Positions 51,865 through 62,349 are shown, counted from the first letter of the stretch. The stretch: 64,000 nt of DNA from Pseudoselenomonas ruminantium (GCA_015058575.1 SVBZ01000012.1:1-64000), one strand, 5' to 3'. Numbers and translations: made by a program. Notes: generated by a model not told the origin, from the sequence alone.

Positions 51865-53322
51865 ATGAACATGGCAGAGCTTTGCCGGCAATATACAGAT
51901 CTTTCGACGCGTGAAATCGGACGGTTGGAGTGCATGCGGACGGTGTTTCCGTTCTTGGCAGATCTGGCGCATGGGCAGCTCAAAGTCTATGTACCGGCTA
52001 AGGTGCCAGGCAAGCTCGTGATTATCGCGCAGGAGCGGCCGCATACGATTTATATGTCCAAGCGTGATTTAGAGTATGGCAGGCTGCAGCCAGCTATAGA
52101 GGAACCGCTTGTGCAGGACACGCTAGCTACTGGGATGCCGGGCAAAGGCAAGCGGGAATGGACGTATGGATCGCTTATCGATATGTACACGTACGCGATT
52201 CATGATGGTACGAAGGTCATTGGCGTGATAAGTTTTGAAGTCGATGGCGACCGGCTGCAGATTGATGGCTACGCTTACTTGCTCGCGACGGCGGTCGATG
52301 TGCTAAGAAACGCACGCAAGGGGGTGGAGGCACGGCAATATCAACCCTTGTCGTCGAGCGATGGCATATTGATTACAGATCAGTATAACCGCATCGTGTT
52401 TGCCAATGCAGCAGCTCAGCGCATCTATCGCGTACTTGGGGTCGGCAGCTTGCGTGGCTGTCATTTGTTTGACCGTCAGTTAACGCGGCATGTCCGTCGG
52501 GAGACGATGGAGCGCGAACGGCCCTGGCAGAAGGAACTCGTAGCTGGTGATCTTACATTGATCCGGCGGCAGATCGATTTGCAGGAGGGTGGACAGCTTG
52601 TCCGGCGCATCGTCATATTGTCGGATGTGACGGAGATTCGTGCCAAGGATAGGGAAATCCGCATCAAATCGGCGGTCATCCAGGAAATCCATCACCGAGT
52701 CAAGAATAATTTGCAGACTATCGCGAGCCTGTTGCGTTTGCAGGCTAGGCGCAGCCAGTCCGAGGAAGTCCGGCAGGCTTTGCAGGAGAGTGTCAATCGC
52801 GTGCTGTCGATTTCGGTTGTGCATGAATTCTTGTCGCAGCAGGGGGAGGAGGCCATTCATGTCCAACAGGTCATGCAGCAGATTTTCGATCTTGCTGGCC
52901 GAAATATGGCCGACAGTGAGTTCTTGATCCGTACAGAATATACGGGGCCTGACGTCGTATTGCCGTCGAAATACGCAAGCTCGCTGGCACTGGTGCTCAA
53001 CGAGCTGGTACTCAATGCGATGGAGCATGCCTTTACAGGGCGACGCTCGGGGCTCATCGGCCTTTCGGTCCGTGAAGATGGCGATCATTGGCATCTGGAT
53101 CTTTATGACGATGGCTGCGGCTTGCCGGAAGATTTCTGTCCATTGCATACACGGTCACTGGGCCTGTCGATTGTCCGCACCCTGGTCGAAGGCGATCTGG
53201 AAGGAACTTTTGTGCTGGAAAATGATGCGCGGGGCAGCGGCCATGGCACACATGCGTATATCCGCCTGCCAAAGCCGGAGCAGGAAATCACAAGCGATGT
53301 AGTACAAAGCCTGGAGGAATGA
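51865..53322 (+). CDS. Sensor histidine kinase (HisKA_2 type), partner of ANTAR regulator
   Basis: The 485-residue soluble protein has no membrane segment. An N-terminal region (about 1-140) resembles the HKNT/GAF-like sensor found in EutW- and PdtaS-type kinases. A PAS domain follows (about 160-265, SSSDGILITDQYNRIVFANAAAQRIY). Next are the phosphoacceptor region EIHHRVKNNLQTIASLL (His276/His277) and an ATPase domain (LALVLNELVLNAMEHAF, DDGCGLPEDF, SLGLSIV). It should phosphorylate the overlapping response regulator. The signal is unknown, but a cytosolic small molecule is likely. Confidence 0.93.
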   Translation: MNMAELCRQYTDLSTREIGRLECMRTVFPFLADLAHGQLKVYVPAKVPGKLVIIAQERPHTIYMSKRDLEYGRLQPAIEEPLVQDTLATGMPGKGKREWTYGSLIDMYTYAIHDGTKVIGVISFEVDGDRLQIDGYAYLLATAVDVLRNARKGVEARQYQPLSSSDGILITDQYNRIVFANAAAQRIYRVLGVGSLRGCHLFDRQLTRHVRRETMERERPWQKELVAGDLTLIRRQIDLQEGGQLVRRIVILSDVTEIRAKDREIRIKSAVIQEIHHRVKNNLQTIASLLRLQARRSQSEEVRQALQESVNRVLSISVVHEFLSQQGEEAIHVQQVMQQIFDLAGRNMADSEFLIRTEYTGPDVVLPSKYASSLALVLNELVLNAMEHAFTGRRSGLIGLSVREDGDHWHLDLYDDGCGLPEDFCPLHTRSLGLSIVRTLVEGDLEGTFVLENDARGSGHGTHAYIRLPKPEQEITSDVVQSLEE

Positions 53323-53327
53323 TTAGA

Positions 53328-53915
53328 ATGAAAACGAAAGCACTGCGGCTCGTCATTGCTGACAATGAGTCGATTATTCGTCTGGACCTTAGGGAGATGC
53401 TCGAAGATGCCGGGCATGAGGTGGTCGGAGAGGCCATCAATGGGCGCAAGGCCGTGGAACTCACGCGCATGCATCGTCCGGATCTTGTCATTATGGACAT
53501 CAAGATGCCCGAGATGGATGGTATTACGGCGGCCCGCAAGATCGCTGATGAGAAATTGGCCCCCGTGCTGCTGCTTACGGCGTTCAGTCAGGCTGATATC
53601 GTTGAGAAGGCTAAGGATTCGGGGGTGTTGGGCTATCTGGTCAAGCCTGTGCAGGAGAGCAATCTGTTTCCGGCAATCGAGATTGCGCTTTCCCGCTGGG
53701 AGGAGATGCAGGGCATGGAGCAGGAACTGGGCAAGCTCAAGGAGTCGCTCGAGACGCGAAAGCTGGTTGACCGCGCGAAAGGAATCCTGATGGCAGCGCA
53801 TAAGCTCAGCGAACAGGAAGCTTACCGGCGCATCCAGCGGTATGCGATGATGAAGCGGCTAAGCATCAAAGAAGTGGCTGAGGCTATTGTCAAGGCCGCT
53901 GGCGGCAAGGTGTAG
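53328..53915 (+). CDS. ANTAR-domain response regulator (RNA-binding antiterminator)
   Basis: The 195-residue protein has a receiver domain (1-120) with phosphoacceptor Asp57 in LVIMDIKMPEMDG and Lys in GYLVKPV. A coiled link leads to an ANTAR domain (about 140-192: LVDRAKGILMAAHKLSEQEAYRRIQRYAMMKRLSIKEVAEAIV). ANTAR proteins bind twin hexaloop hairpins in mRNA leaders and prevent termination. The ATG at 53328 is well spaced (10 nt) from GGAGG; the ATG at 53319 is only 1 nt from it. It is paired with the upstream kinase. No target leader is evident nearby. Confidence 0.94.
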   Translation: MKTKALRLVIADNESIIRLDLREMLEDAGHEVVGEAINGRKAVELTRMHRPDLVIMDIKMPEMDGITAARKIADEKLAPVLLLTAFSQADIVEKAKDSGVLGYLVKPVQESNLFPAIEIALSRWEEMQGMEQELGKLKESLETRKLVDRAKGILMAAHKLSEQEAYRRIQRYAMMKRLSIKEVAEAIVKAAGGKV

Positions 53916-53943
53916 GCGCATAAAATTTTTTATAGGAATGTTT

Positions 53944-53978
53944 ATGGAGAGCCTGTCAGATAAGGCTCTCCATTTTTG
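53944..53978 (+). terminator. Terminator of the two-component genes
   Basis: Stem ATGGAGAGCCT/AGGCTCTCCAT with loop GTCAGATA and a T5 tail. Confidence 0.9.
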
Positions 53979-54015
53979 TCTCGTTTTGTATTGGACAATG
54001 GTAAATGTCTTTGAC

Positions 54016-54044
54016 TTGTGCGGTATGCAGTCGGAGGTTATAAT
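54016..54044 (+). promoter_or_regulatory. Probable promoter of the mtl operon
   Basis: TTGTGC (54016-54021), a 17-bp spacer and TATAAT (54039-54044). Confidence 0.6.
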
Positions 54045-54120
54045 AAAACCATCGAAACAAGAGAGAATAAATATTGTTTCGGTATCTACAAGCTTCTGAG
54101 TGATCATAGGAGGCAGCAGG

Positions 54121-56235
54121 ATGAATGTAAAAGAACGTACCGCAGCAATCCTCAAGCTGCTCGTGGAGGGACAGCATCCATTCACGACGGCAGGTGAGCT
54201 GGCGGAAAATCTCGGCGTCAGTGCGAAGACTGTTTCGCGCGAGCTGCCGGGAGTGGCAGGTGCACTGGCAACATATGGCCTTGCTTTGCATAAAAAAAAG
54301 GGGGCAGGATTTGCCATTGCTGGTGACAAGGATGCCATTGCGTCTTTGAAGGAATTATTGGGGCAGGTGAATGACCACAATTATACACCGCAGGAACGGC
54401 AGTCGATTATCGTGAGCCGTTTGCTGCCGAGTCATGAGCCGGTGAAGCTCTTTGCCTTATCATCACTTCTGGGAGTGACAGACAGTACCATCAGCAACGA
54501 CCTTGACAAGCTCGAAGGCTGGTTTAAGGGACATGGGCTGAAGCTTGTCCGCAAGCCGGGGCTGGGAGTTTACGTCGATGGCGAAGAGCAGAGTATCCGG
54601 CAGGCAATTGTCGCCTATATCTATGATAATATTGAAGAAAATGAGTTATTGGAGCTTGTCCATGCCAATCTGGCGGATGAGCAGGAGAAAGTCAACCAGG
54701 CAGCAGGCTATCTGCTGGATTTGGTCGACAAGGAAATCATCCATCGTTTGGAACGGTTGATCCGTCAGGCAGAAAAGGAACTTGAAACACGGCTGTCAGA
54801 TCAGGCATTTATTGGCTTGACGGTGCATCTTGCCCTGGCTGTCCAGCGTATTCGCAAGCAGGAGCGCATCCATATCCGGCCAGGGTTCCTGGCTGAGCTG
54901 GAGCAAAAGCAGGAATTCAAGACGGCGGGACATATTGCGGCCGAGATAGCCAGGGAGTTTGAGCTGCCGATTACCGAGGATGAGATCGGGTATATCACGA
55001 TGCATCTTCTGGGAGCACGCAGCCGCTATCGGGACAATGAAGCCACGGATGCCGTGTTGGATAATTTCCACCTGGTACGGCTGGCTAAATCTATCATGCG
55101 GGCTGCTGAGGCGGAGACAGGCGTCAGCCTGTATCGCAATTCGGAACTGCTGACCGGATTAGTCAATCATCTTGGTCCGTCGATAAGCCGTTTGCAGATG
55201 CAGATGGATATCCGTAATCCACTGCTTGCTGAGATGCAGGCGAAGTTTCCCGAGCTGATGCAGCTGGCGAAGAAAAGTGTGCGTGAGGTGGAAAAGGAGC
55301 TGGAGCTCACGTTTCCTGAATCCGAGGTCGCATTTATCGCCATGCATCTGAGTGCAGCGCTTACTGACAGCAATATGCTAAAGAACCTGGAACATACGGT
55401 CATCGTCGCCTGCCCGACAGGGATGGGCACGAGCCGGCTGCTGGCCAGCCGCTTGCGGCAGCAGTACGACAATCTGATCATTGCCGATCAGGTATCAACG
55501 TTGCAGCTGACGCCAGAGTATTTTACCACGCATGAGGCAGAGTTCATCGTGGCGACGGTGCCAATCCCGCATGTGCCTTTGCCGGTAGCGGTGGTAAGTG
55601 CCCTGCTAAGCAAGGAAGATCAGCTATGCATCGATGAATTGCTGGGGCAATGCGAGGAGGCCAAAGTCGAAGCACATGTGGCTGGCAAGAAGCAGGTAAA
55701 GCCAGATTTTTCTGCGGCGCTTCGCATCATGCAGGCCTATGACACAGCAATACTGAGTCTGCTGGATAATTTCTTCTTTTGTGAAGATGAGGCATCTATG
55801 ACGGTTCAGGAGGTAGCTGAAGGTGTTGGCCGTCTGGTGGGCCGTGATGGCCGGCAGGCAGAAGGCATCAAGCAGGCATTGCTTAGTCGCGAAGATCAGG
55901 GGAGTACCGCGATTACCGGCAGTAGTATGATCCTGCTGCATTGCCGCAGCTCGGTTGTCACGCGCTTGCAGTTCGGCATTGTCCATCTCGGCAACTGGTT
56001 TATGTATCCGGCTGAGCCTACGGAGAAAATACGGACGGCTATCGTTATGCTGGCACCAGCGGCTGGCAGCTGCTATGAACTGGAAACCATAGGACATATT
56101 TCATCTATTCTTTTGGAGCGCTGGGGCCTTATCGAGGTCCTGCATGAGGGGAATCAGATACTTATCAAGGAGGAACTCACGCATATTTTCCGTGAGTTTC
56201 ATGCTAAGAAATATCGGGAATTATTGGGGGGATAA
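54121..56235 (+). CDS. mtlR: Mannitol operon transcriptional activator MtlR (PRD/BglG family)
   Basis: The 704-residue protein has N-terminal HTH domains (LVEGQHPFTTAGELAENLGVSAKTVSRELPG and a second near 115). Two PRD modules with conserved His follow (about 180-410). An EIIB-like segment has Cys in VACPTGMGTSRLLASRL, and a C-terminal EIIA-like domain carries LHCRSSVVTRL. This is the MtlR architecture: PTS components phosphorylate it to sense mannitol uptake. It is placed directly before mtlA, here in the same direction. ATG 54121 has AGGAGG upstream. Confidence 0.93.
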   Translation: MNVKERTAAILKLLVEGQHPFTTAGELAENLGVSAKTVSRELPGVAGALATYGLALHKKKGAGFAIAGDKDAIASLKELLGQVNDHNYTPQERQSIIVSRLLPSHEPVKLFALSSLLGVTDSTISNDLDKLEGWFKGHGLKLVRKPGLGVYVDGEEQSIRQAIVAYIYDNIEENELLELVHANLADEQEKVNQAAGYLLDLVDKEIIHRLERLIRQAEKELETRLSDQAFIGLTVHLALAVQRIRKQERIHIRPGFLAELEQKQEFKTAGHIAAEIAREFELPITEDEIGYITMHLLGARSRYRDNEATDAVLDNFHLVRLAKSIMRAAEAETGVSLYRNSELLTGLVNHLGPSISRLQMQMDIRNPLLAEMQAKFPELMQLAKKSVREVEKELELTFPESEVAFIAMHLSAALTDSNMLKNLEHTVIVACPTGMGTSRLLASRLRQQYDNLIIADQVSTLQLTPEYFTTHEAEFIVATVPIPHVPLPVAVVSALLSKEDQLCIDELLGQCEEAKVEAHVAGKKQVKPDFSAALRIMQAYDTAILSLLDNFFFCEDEASMTVQEVAEGVGRLVGRDGRQAEGIKQALLSREDQGSTAITGSSMILLHCRSSVVTRLQFGIVHLGNWFMYPAEPTEKIRTAIVMLAPAAGSCYELETIGHISSILLERWGLIEVLHEGNQILIKEELTHIFREFHAKKYRELLGG

Positions 56236-56238
56236 TCC

Positions 56239-58137
56239 ATGAGCACAACAAGTAGCTCAAAACATGGCGTACAAGAGGCTATGCAGAAATTCGGACGTTT
56301 CCTATCGGGGATGGTGTTGCCGAACATTGGTGCATTCATTGCCTGGGGATTGCTTACGGCCTTGTTCATTCCGACCGGCTGGCTGCCGAATGAATATCTG
56401 GCTCAGGTAGGCGGCCCGATGAGCAAATGGCTCATACCATTGCTGCTCGGCTATAGCGGCGGTGCTGCGGTCTACAGTCATCGTGGCGGCGTTCTCGGCG
56501 CTATTGCTACCTCGGGGGTCATTGCGGGTGCGGACATTCCGATGTTCCTCGGGGCTATGATTATGGGACCGCTCGGCGGCTTTGTCATCAAGAGATTCGA
56601 CAAAGCCATTGAGGACCGGATTCCGACTGGCTTCGAGATGCTGGTAAACAATTTCTCGGCTGGCATCATCGGCGGTATTCTCGCCGTGCTGGCTTTTGTC
56701 GGGGTCGGCCCCGTGGTGCTGGCGGCCAATGGTGTGCTGCGTGCAGGTGTTGAGGGCATTGTCGCTGTCGGCCTGCTGCCGCTGGCATCGATTATCATCG
56801 AGCCGGCAAAAATCCTGTTCCTCAACAATGCCATCAATCACGGCGTTTTGTCGCCGCTGGGCATCCAGCAGGCTGAGGAATTCGGCAAGTCGATGTTCTT
56901 CCTGCTGGAGGCCAACCCTGGCCCGGGTCTTGGTGTCCTGCTGGCTTATTGGTTCTTCGGCAAGGGGATGGCTAAGGATTCGACACCGGGGGCTATCATC
57001 ATCCATGTGCTTGGTGGTATCCATGAGATTTACTTTCCGTATGTACTGATGAAACCTGTGCTGCTGCTCGCTGTCATTGCTGGCGGCATGGCCGGTGTGG
57101 CCACGCTGCAGTTCCTGGGTGGTGGTCTCATTGCCCCGGCGTCGCCGGGATCGATTCTTGCTGTACTGGCCATGACACCGAAAGGCGCATTTCTGGCAAA
57201 TGTTGCTGATTTCCTCGTAGCGACGACTGTTTCCTGTGCGGTTGCATCGGTATTTGTCAAGGCTTCGGCCAGTGAGCAGAGCGAGGAATCGCTCAAGGAT
57301 GCACAGGCGGATATGCAGGCGCTGAAGAATCGCGGCAAGGTGATGCCCGAGGTCAAGGTCAGCGGGGCTGAACTGCATACGATTGTCTATGCCTGCGATG
57401 CCGGCATGGGGTCAAGTGCGCTGGGCGCAGCCAGCCTGCGCAAGAAGCTGCGCAAGGCAGGCTATGCGGATATCTCGGTTACGAATGCAGCTATCGGCAA
57501 TATTCCGAAAGAGGCACAGATCGTCGTCACGCATGAAAAGCTTGCCCAGCGGGCTATGGAGGATGCGCCTCAGGCTGAGCATATCCTTGTCCGCAATTTT
57601 ACGCAGAACGATGTCTTTGAACAGATTATGGCGCGTCTGGAACCCAAAGCGGCAGCAAACGGTCAAGTAGGTGTTCTTGTGGCTGGCCAGCACGGCGCGA
57701 AAGAGCGTCATATCCTCGATATGACGAATATCCAGCTGGGGCTTACAAGTGTCACGAAAGAAGAGGCTATCCGGCAGGCTGGTGAGGCACTGGCGGCAGC
57801 AGGCTATGTGGATGAGCCTTACATCGAGGGCATGCTGAACCGCGAAAAGGATATCAGCACCTATGTCGGACGCGGCATTGCCATCCCGCATGGTGAAAAC
57901 AGTGTCAAAAATTCTATCCGCGAGTCAGGCATTGTCGTCCTGCAGTATCCCCAAGGCATCAAGTTTGGCAAGGATACAGCCTACCTGCTTGTCGGCATCG
58001 CTGGCAAGGATAACGATCATCTATCGATTCTTGCCAATATTGCGGCAACGATGGATGAGTGTACGGAGGATGAGCTTGCTGCGCTTTATCACACGACAGA
58101 CCCTAAAGTTCTTTACGAGCGCTTTGCGCTGGCATAA
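56239..58137 (+). CDS. mtlA: PTS mannitol transporter EIICBA
   Basis: The 632-residue protein holds all three units. An N-terminal EIIC membrane domain covers about 1-345 (GRFLSGMVLPNIGAFIAWG; GGIHEIYFPYVLMKP with the GGIHE motif). EIIB has Cys386 in VYACDAGMGSSALGA. EIIA (about 475-632) has His551 in GIAIPHGENS. It imports mannitol as mannitol-1-phosphate with phosphate from HPr. It begins 4 nt after mtlR. A fused EIIA means no separate mtlF is needed. Confidence 0.96.
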   Translation: MSTTSSSKHGVQEAMQKFGRFLSGMVLPNIGAFIAWGLLTALFIPTGWLPNEYLAQVGGPMSKWLIPLLLGYSGGAAVYSHRGGVLGAIATSGVIAGADIPMFLGAMIMGPLGGFVIKRFDKAIEDRIPTGFEMLVNNFSAGIIGGILAVLAFVGVGPVVLAANGVLRAGVEGIVAVGLLPLASIIIEPAKILFLNNAINHGVLSPLGIQQAEEFGKSMFFLLEANPGPGLGVLLAYWFFGKGMAKDSTPGAIIIHVLGGIHEIYFPYVLMKPVLLLAVIAGGMAGVATLQFLGGGLIAPASPGSILAVLAMTPKGAFLANVADFLVATTVSCAVASVFVKASASEQSEESLKDAQADMQALKNRGKVMPEVKVSGAELHTIVYACDAGMGSSALGAASLRKKLRKAGYADISVTNAAIGNIPKEAQIVVTHEKLAQRAMEDAPQAEHILVRNFTQNDVFEQIMARLEPKAAANGQVGVLVAGQHGAKERHILDMTNIQLGLTSVTKEEAIRQAGEALAAAGYVDEPYIEGMLNREKDISTYVGRGIAIPHGENSVKNSIRESGIVVLQYPQGIKFGKDTAYLLVGIAGKDNDHLSILANIAATMDECTEDELAALYHTTDPKVLYERFALA

Positions 58138-58232
58138 ATAAATCGTAAACTGACATGTCCCTTTTTCGTTAGCTCAGACAGCCGATGGCTTTCTGCTGGC
58201 GGAGAAGGGCTTTTTGTATGGAGGAATGTAAG

Positions 58233-59378
58233 ATGAAACAGGCAGTACATTTTGGCGCCGGCAATATCGGCAGAGGCTTTATCGGCGAGCTTTTGGTCCG
58301 CTCTGGTTATGAGGTGGCGTTTGTCGATGTCAATAAGCAGCTTGTCGACCTTATCAATGACCGCAAAGGCTATGATATCGAGATTGTCGGCGATAAACCG
58401 CAGAAAATCCATGTAGAACATGTGCGGGCCATCAATAGCGAGGAAAATCCTGAGGCACTCATGCAAGCCATTGAGCAGGCAGATATCATCACGACAGCTA
58501 TCGGGCCAAATATCTTGAAGTTCATTGCCCCGAATATCGCCAAAGGATTAGCGCGGCGCTTGAAACGCACACAGACGCCGCTCAATATCATTGCTTGTGA
58601 GAATATGGTGGGCGGCTCTACTGTGCTCAAGAACTATGTTTATGAGCATTTTACCAGTGAGGAGCGGGCGATGTGCGATGCCTGGATCGGTTTTCCGGAT
58701 GCTGCTGTTGACCGCATCGTGCCATTGCAGAAAAATGAGGATCCGCTGCTCGTGAAGGTTGAGCCATATGCGGAATGGGATGCCGATGTGACGCAGGCTA
58801 AGGGCGAGCCGCCGCAGATTAAAGGTCTTACCTGGGTCGAAAATCTCGAGGCATATATCGAGCGTAAATTGTTTACGGTCAATACGGGCCATGCTTCGAT
58901 TGCATATCTGGCCTATCGTAAAGGCATCAAGGATATCTACACGGCTATGCAGGATAAGAGCATTGTCGATATGGCCCGTCAGGTATGGGCGGAAACGGGA
59001 AGTTTGCTCATCCGGAAATTCGGCTTCAATCCTGAGATGCATAAAAAATATGTCGAGACAACAGAGAGCCGTTTCCGCAATCCGTATCTTTCCGATGCAG
59101 TCACGCGCGTAGCCCGTGGCCCAAAACGCAAGCTTGGGGCTAAGGATCGCCTGGTGAGCCCCGCATCGCAGCTTTTAGCACAGGGACAGAAACCGGCAGC
59201 ATTGGCAACGGTCATCGGTGCGGCATTCCATTTTGACTATGAGGGGGATAAGGAGGCGCAGGAGGTGCAGCAGGGGATTCAGCGTGATGGTCTGCATCGC
59301 GCCATTCATACCTATACAGAAATCCCGGAGAACTCAGAACTCTTCCGCATGGTGGAGAATAAAACGGCCGGATTTTGA
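58233..59378 (+). CDS. mtlD: Mannitol-1-phosphate 5-dehydrogenase
   Basis: The 381-residue protein begins MKQAVHFGAGNIGRGFIGELL (NAD-binding) and has ACENMVGGSTVLKNYVYEH, GFPDAAVDRIVP and KLFTVNTGHASIAYLAYRKG, the catalytic Lys-N-H arrangement of the polyol dehydrogenase family. It oxidises mannitol-1-phosphate to fructose-6-phosphate. The ATG 58233 follows GGAGGA; longer upstream frames do not fit the family. It completes mtlR-mtlA-mtlD. Confidence 0.96.
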   Translation: MKQAVHFGAGNIGRGFIGELLVRSGYEVAFVDVNKQLVDLINDRKGYDIEIVGDKPQKIHVEHVRAINSEENPEALMQAIEQADIITTAIGPNILKFIAPNIAKGLARRLKRTQTPLNIIACENMVGGSTVLKNYVYEHFTSEERAMCDAWIGFPDAAVDRIVPLQKNEDPLLVKVEPYAEWDADVTQAKGEPPQIKGLTWVENLEAYIERKLFTVNTGHASIAYLAYRKGIKDIYTAMQDKSIVDMARQVWAETGSLLIRKFGFNPEMHKKYVETTESRFRNPYLSDAVTRVARGPKRKLGAKDRLVSPASQLLAQGQKPAALATVIGAAFHFDYEGDKEAQEVQQGIQRDGLHRAIHTYTEIPENSELFRMVENKTAGF

Positions 59379-59407
59379 CAAAAAAGGAATATAGCAGCGA
59401 TGCGAGT

Positions 59408-59440
59408 CCGCTGGCTCAGAAAAGAGCCAGCGGTTTTTTA
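59408..59440 (+). terminator. Terminator of the mtl operon
   Basis: Stem CCGCTGGCTC/GAGCCAGCGG with loop AGAAAA and a T6 tail. Confidence 0.92.
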
Positions 59441-59442
59441 TA

Positions 59443-60111
59443 AAATTGCAGTTTGTAGTTTAGTACGTGCTTAAAATAAACTTGGTAAAGCTCAGCTTGG
59501 GCGGGGGCGGGTGCACTTTTTCTACGCTCCCGCTAAATGACCCGCGCGGATGCATTTGTACGTACCTAGCAACATGTGCCGGGCAGGCCGGCGGCACGCC
59601 AATACATCGTATCGTTCTAGATAGTATCTGCCGCGGGCCATCCCTCACTGCGTTCGGGCAGTCGCTCCCGCTGCGAAGAAAGTGTACCCGCCCCCGCCCT
59701 CTGCCAGGTTTGGATAAGCCTGCTCTGCTGCGGCGATAGGGAACGAATTACGTCGATGTGCTTGTAACGGGAGCAACGGTTCGTGCAAACTTGTTCATAC
59801 GAATGTCAGGGGCGAACGGGGTAGTGATTCTTTCTGTCTGGAGCGACTGTCCTGCGCAGCAGGACTGGGCCGTAAGCGCATAGGCTAGAAATAGATGTGT
59901 ACGCCGCGACCAGGTAACGGGAGCAGGTCACTAAGTCCGCAAAACCTTGCGAACGGCCCATTTTAGCGGAAACAGAAAAAGCACTACCCCGTGAACCCCG
60001 CGCTTCGTAGTATCGGGATTTCTTATGGACGCATACACCTCATCCGAGCGCTTCGCGCCCACCTTCCCCTCGGTAAGGGGAAGGCTGGAACTGACCGTCA
60101 AACTGCAATTT
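59443..60111. repeat. Non-coding palindrome-rich element bounded by 13-bp inverted repeats
   Basis: This 669-bp stretch fills most of the gap between mtlD and groES. It starts with AAATTGCAGTTTG (59443-59455) and ends with the exact inverse (60099-60111). Inside are a 21-bp inverted repeat with one G-T pair (59499-59519 with 59679-59699), a second imperfect one (59817-59837 with 59972-59991), and an 11-bp direct repeat TAACGGGAGCA (59765 and 59915). Hairpins are GTCCTGC/GCAGGAC (59849-59865) and CCTTCCCCT/AGGGGAAGG (near 60062-60084). No convincing protein is encoded. It may be a MITE-like insertion, a mosaic of dispersed repeats, or a structured RNA. I see no target-site duplication. Confidence 0.6.
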
Positions 60112-60181
60112 AACAAATACGTGGGACAGAGTTTTTATATCGAATGCAGATTTTGATTTTTTGACTTTTTTTGTTTACTTA

Positions 60182-60210
60182 TTGACATTTTGACTAAAAA
60201 CGGTTACTAT
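60182..60210 (+). promoter_or_regulatory. Promoter of groES-groEL
   Basis: TTGACA (60182-60187), a 17-bp spacer and TACTAT (60205-60210). Confidence 0.85.
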
Positions 60211-60221
60211 AAGAATTGTAG

Positions 60222-60248
60222 TTAGCACTCAGGGCTAGTGAGTGCTAA
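60222..60248 (+). promoter_or_regulatory. CIRCE element (HrcA operator)
   Basis: Exact CIRCE consensus: TTAGCACTC, nine bases, GAGTGCTAA, located near +5 to +30 of the groES transcript. HrcA binding here represses the chaperonin operon until heat shock. Confidence 0.98.
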
Positions 60249-60290
60249 CAAGATAACTTTGTTATTCCATTATATAGGAGGAAGATACCT

Positions 60291-60572
60291 ATGATTAAGC
60301 CATTGGGCGAAAGAGTTGTCATTGAAGTTTCTGAGGGCGATGTAAAGACCGCCAGCGGCATTGTACTGCCGGATACGGCCAAAGAGAAGCCGCAGAAAGG
60401 CACGGTTGTTGCTGTAGGCACTGGCAAGCTGCTCGAGAATGGTGAGCGCGCTGCTATGGAAGTCAAGGCTGGCGACGTTGTTGTCTTCTCCAAATATTCC
60501 GGTTCGGAAGTCAAGGTTGACGACAAAGAGTACCTGATCGTCCGCGAGAGCGACATCCTGGCTGTACTGTAA
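60291..60572 (+). CDS. groES: Co-chaperonin GroES
   Basis: The 93-residue protein starts [20 protein letters not shown] and has the mobile loop region ([22 protein letters not shown]) and [21 protein letters not shown]. It caps the GroEL cavity. AGGAGG precedes ATG 60291. Control is by the upstream CIRCE. Confidence 0.98.
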   Translation: MIKPLGERVVIEVSEGDVKTASGIVLPDTAKEKPQKGTVVAVGTGKLLENGERAAMEVKAGDVVVFSKYSGSEVKVDDKEYLIVRESDILAVL

Positions 60573-60596
60573 GATAGACTTTTGGAGGTAATATAA

Positions 60597-62222
<1,626 letters not shown>

Positions 62223-62259
62223 GAAAATCGCATAGCGGTTATATGGCTTTATTGCCAGC

Positions 62260-62295
62260 AGGCTGCGGGAAGAAATTCTCGCAGCCTGTTTTTGC
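62260..62295 (+). terminator. Terminator of groES-groEL
   Basis: Stem CAGGCTGCG/CGCAGCCTG with a T5 tail. Confidence 0.88.
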
Positions 62296-62316
62296 TAGGC
62301 AGGAAAAAGAAATGCA

Positions 62317-62349
62317 AGGATGTCCTTTGTTGCAAGGGACATCCTTTAT
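62317..62349 (+). terminator. Second hairpin after groEL
   Basis: Stem AAGGATGTCC/GGACATCCTT is followed by TATTATG. It may back up the first terminator. Confidence 0.6.

Noticed and set aside
58138..58232. A terminator between mtlA and mtlD
   Set aside because: A run GGGCTTTTTG is present but no stable stem precedes it; mtlD is treated as part of the operon.
59467..59739. A 90-codon plus-strand frame inside the repeat element
   Set aside because: It crosses both arms of the 21-bp inverted repeat, has no Shine-Dalgarno and unusual Cys/Pro/Arg content. It is better explained as chance within a structured element, though copies elsewhere may be annotated as hypothetical proteins.
59443..60111. 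tmRNA, RNase P RNA, SRP RNA or CRISPR array as an explanation for the element
   Set aside because: No tRNA-like end or tag frame, none of the conserved RNase P or SRP blocks, and no regularly spaced repeats were found.
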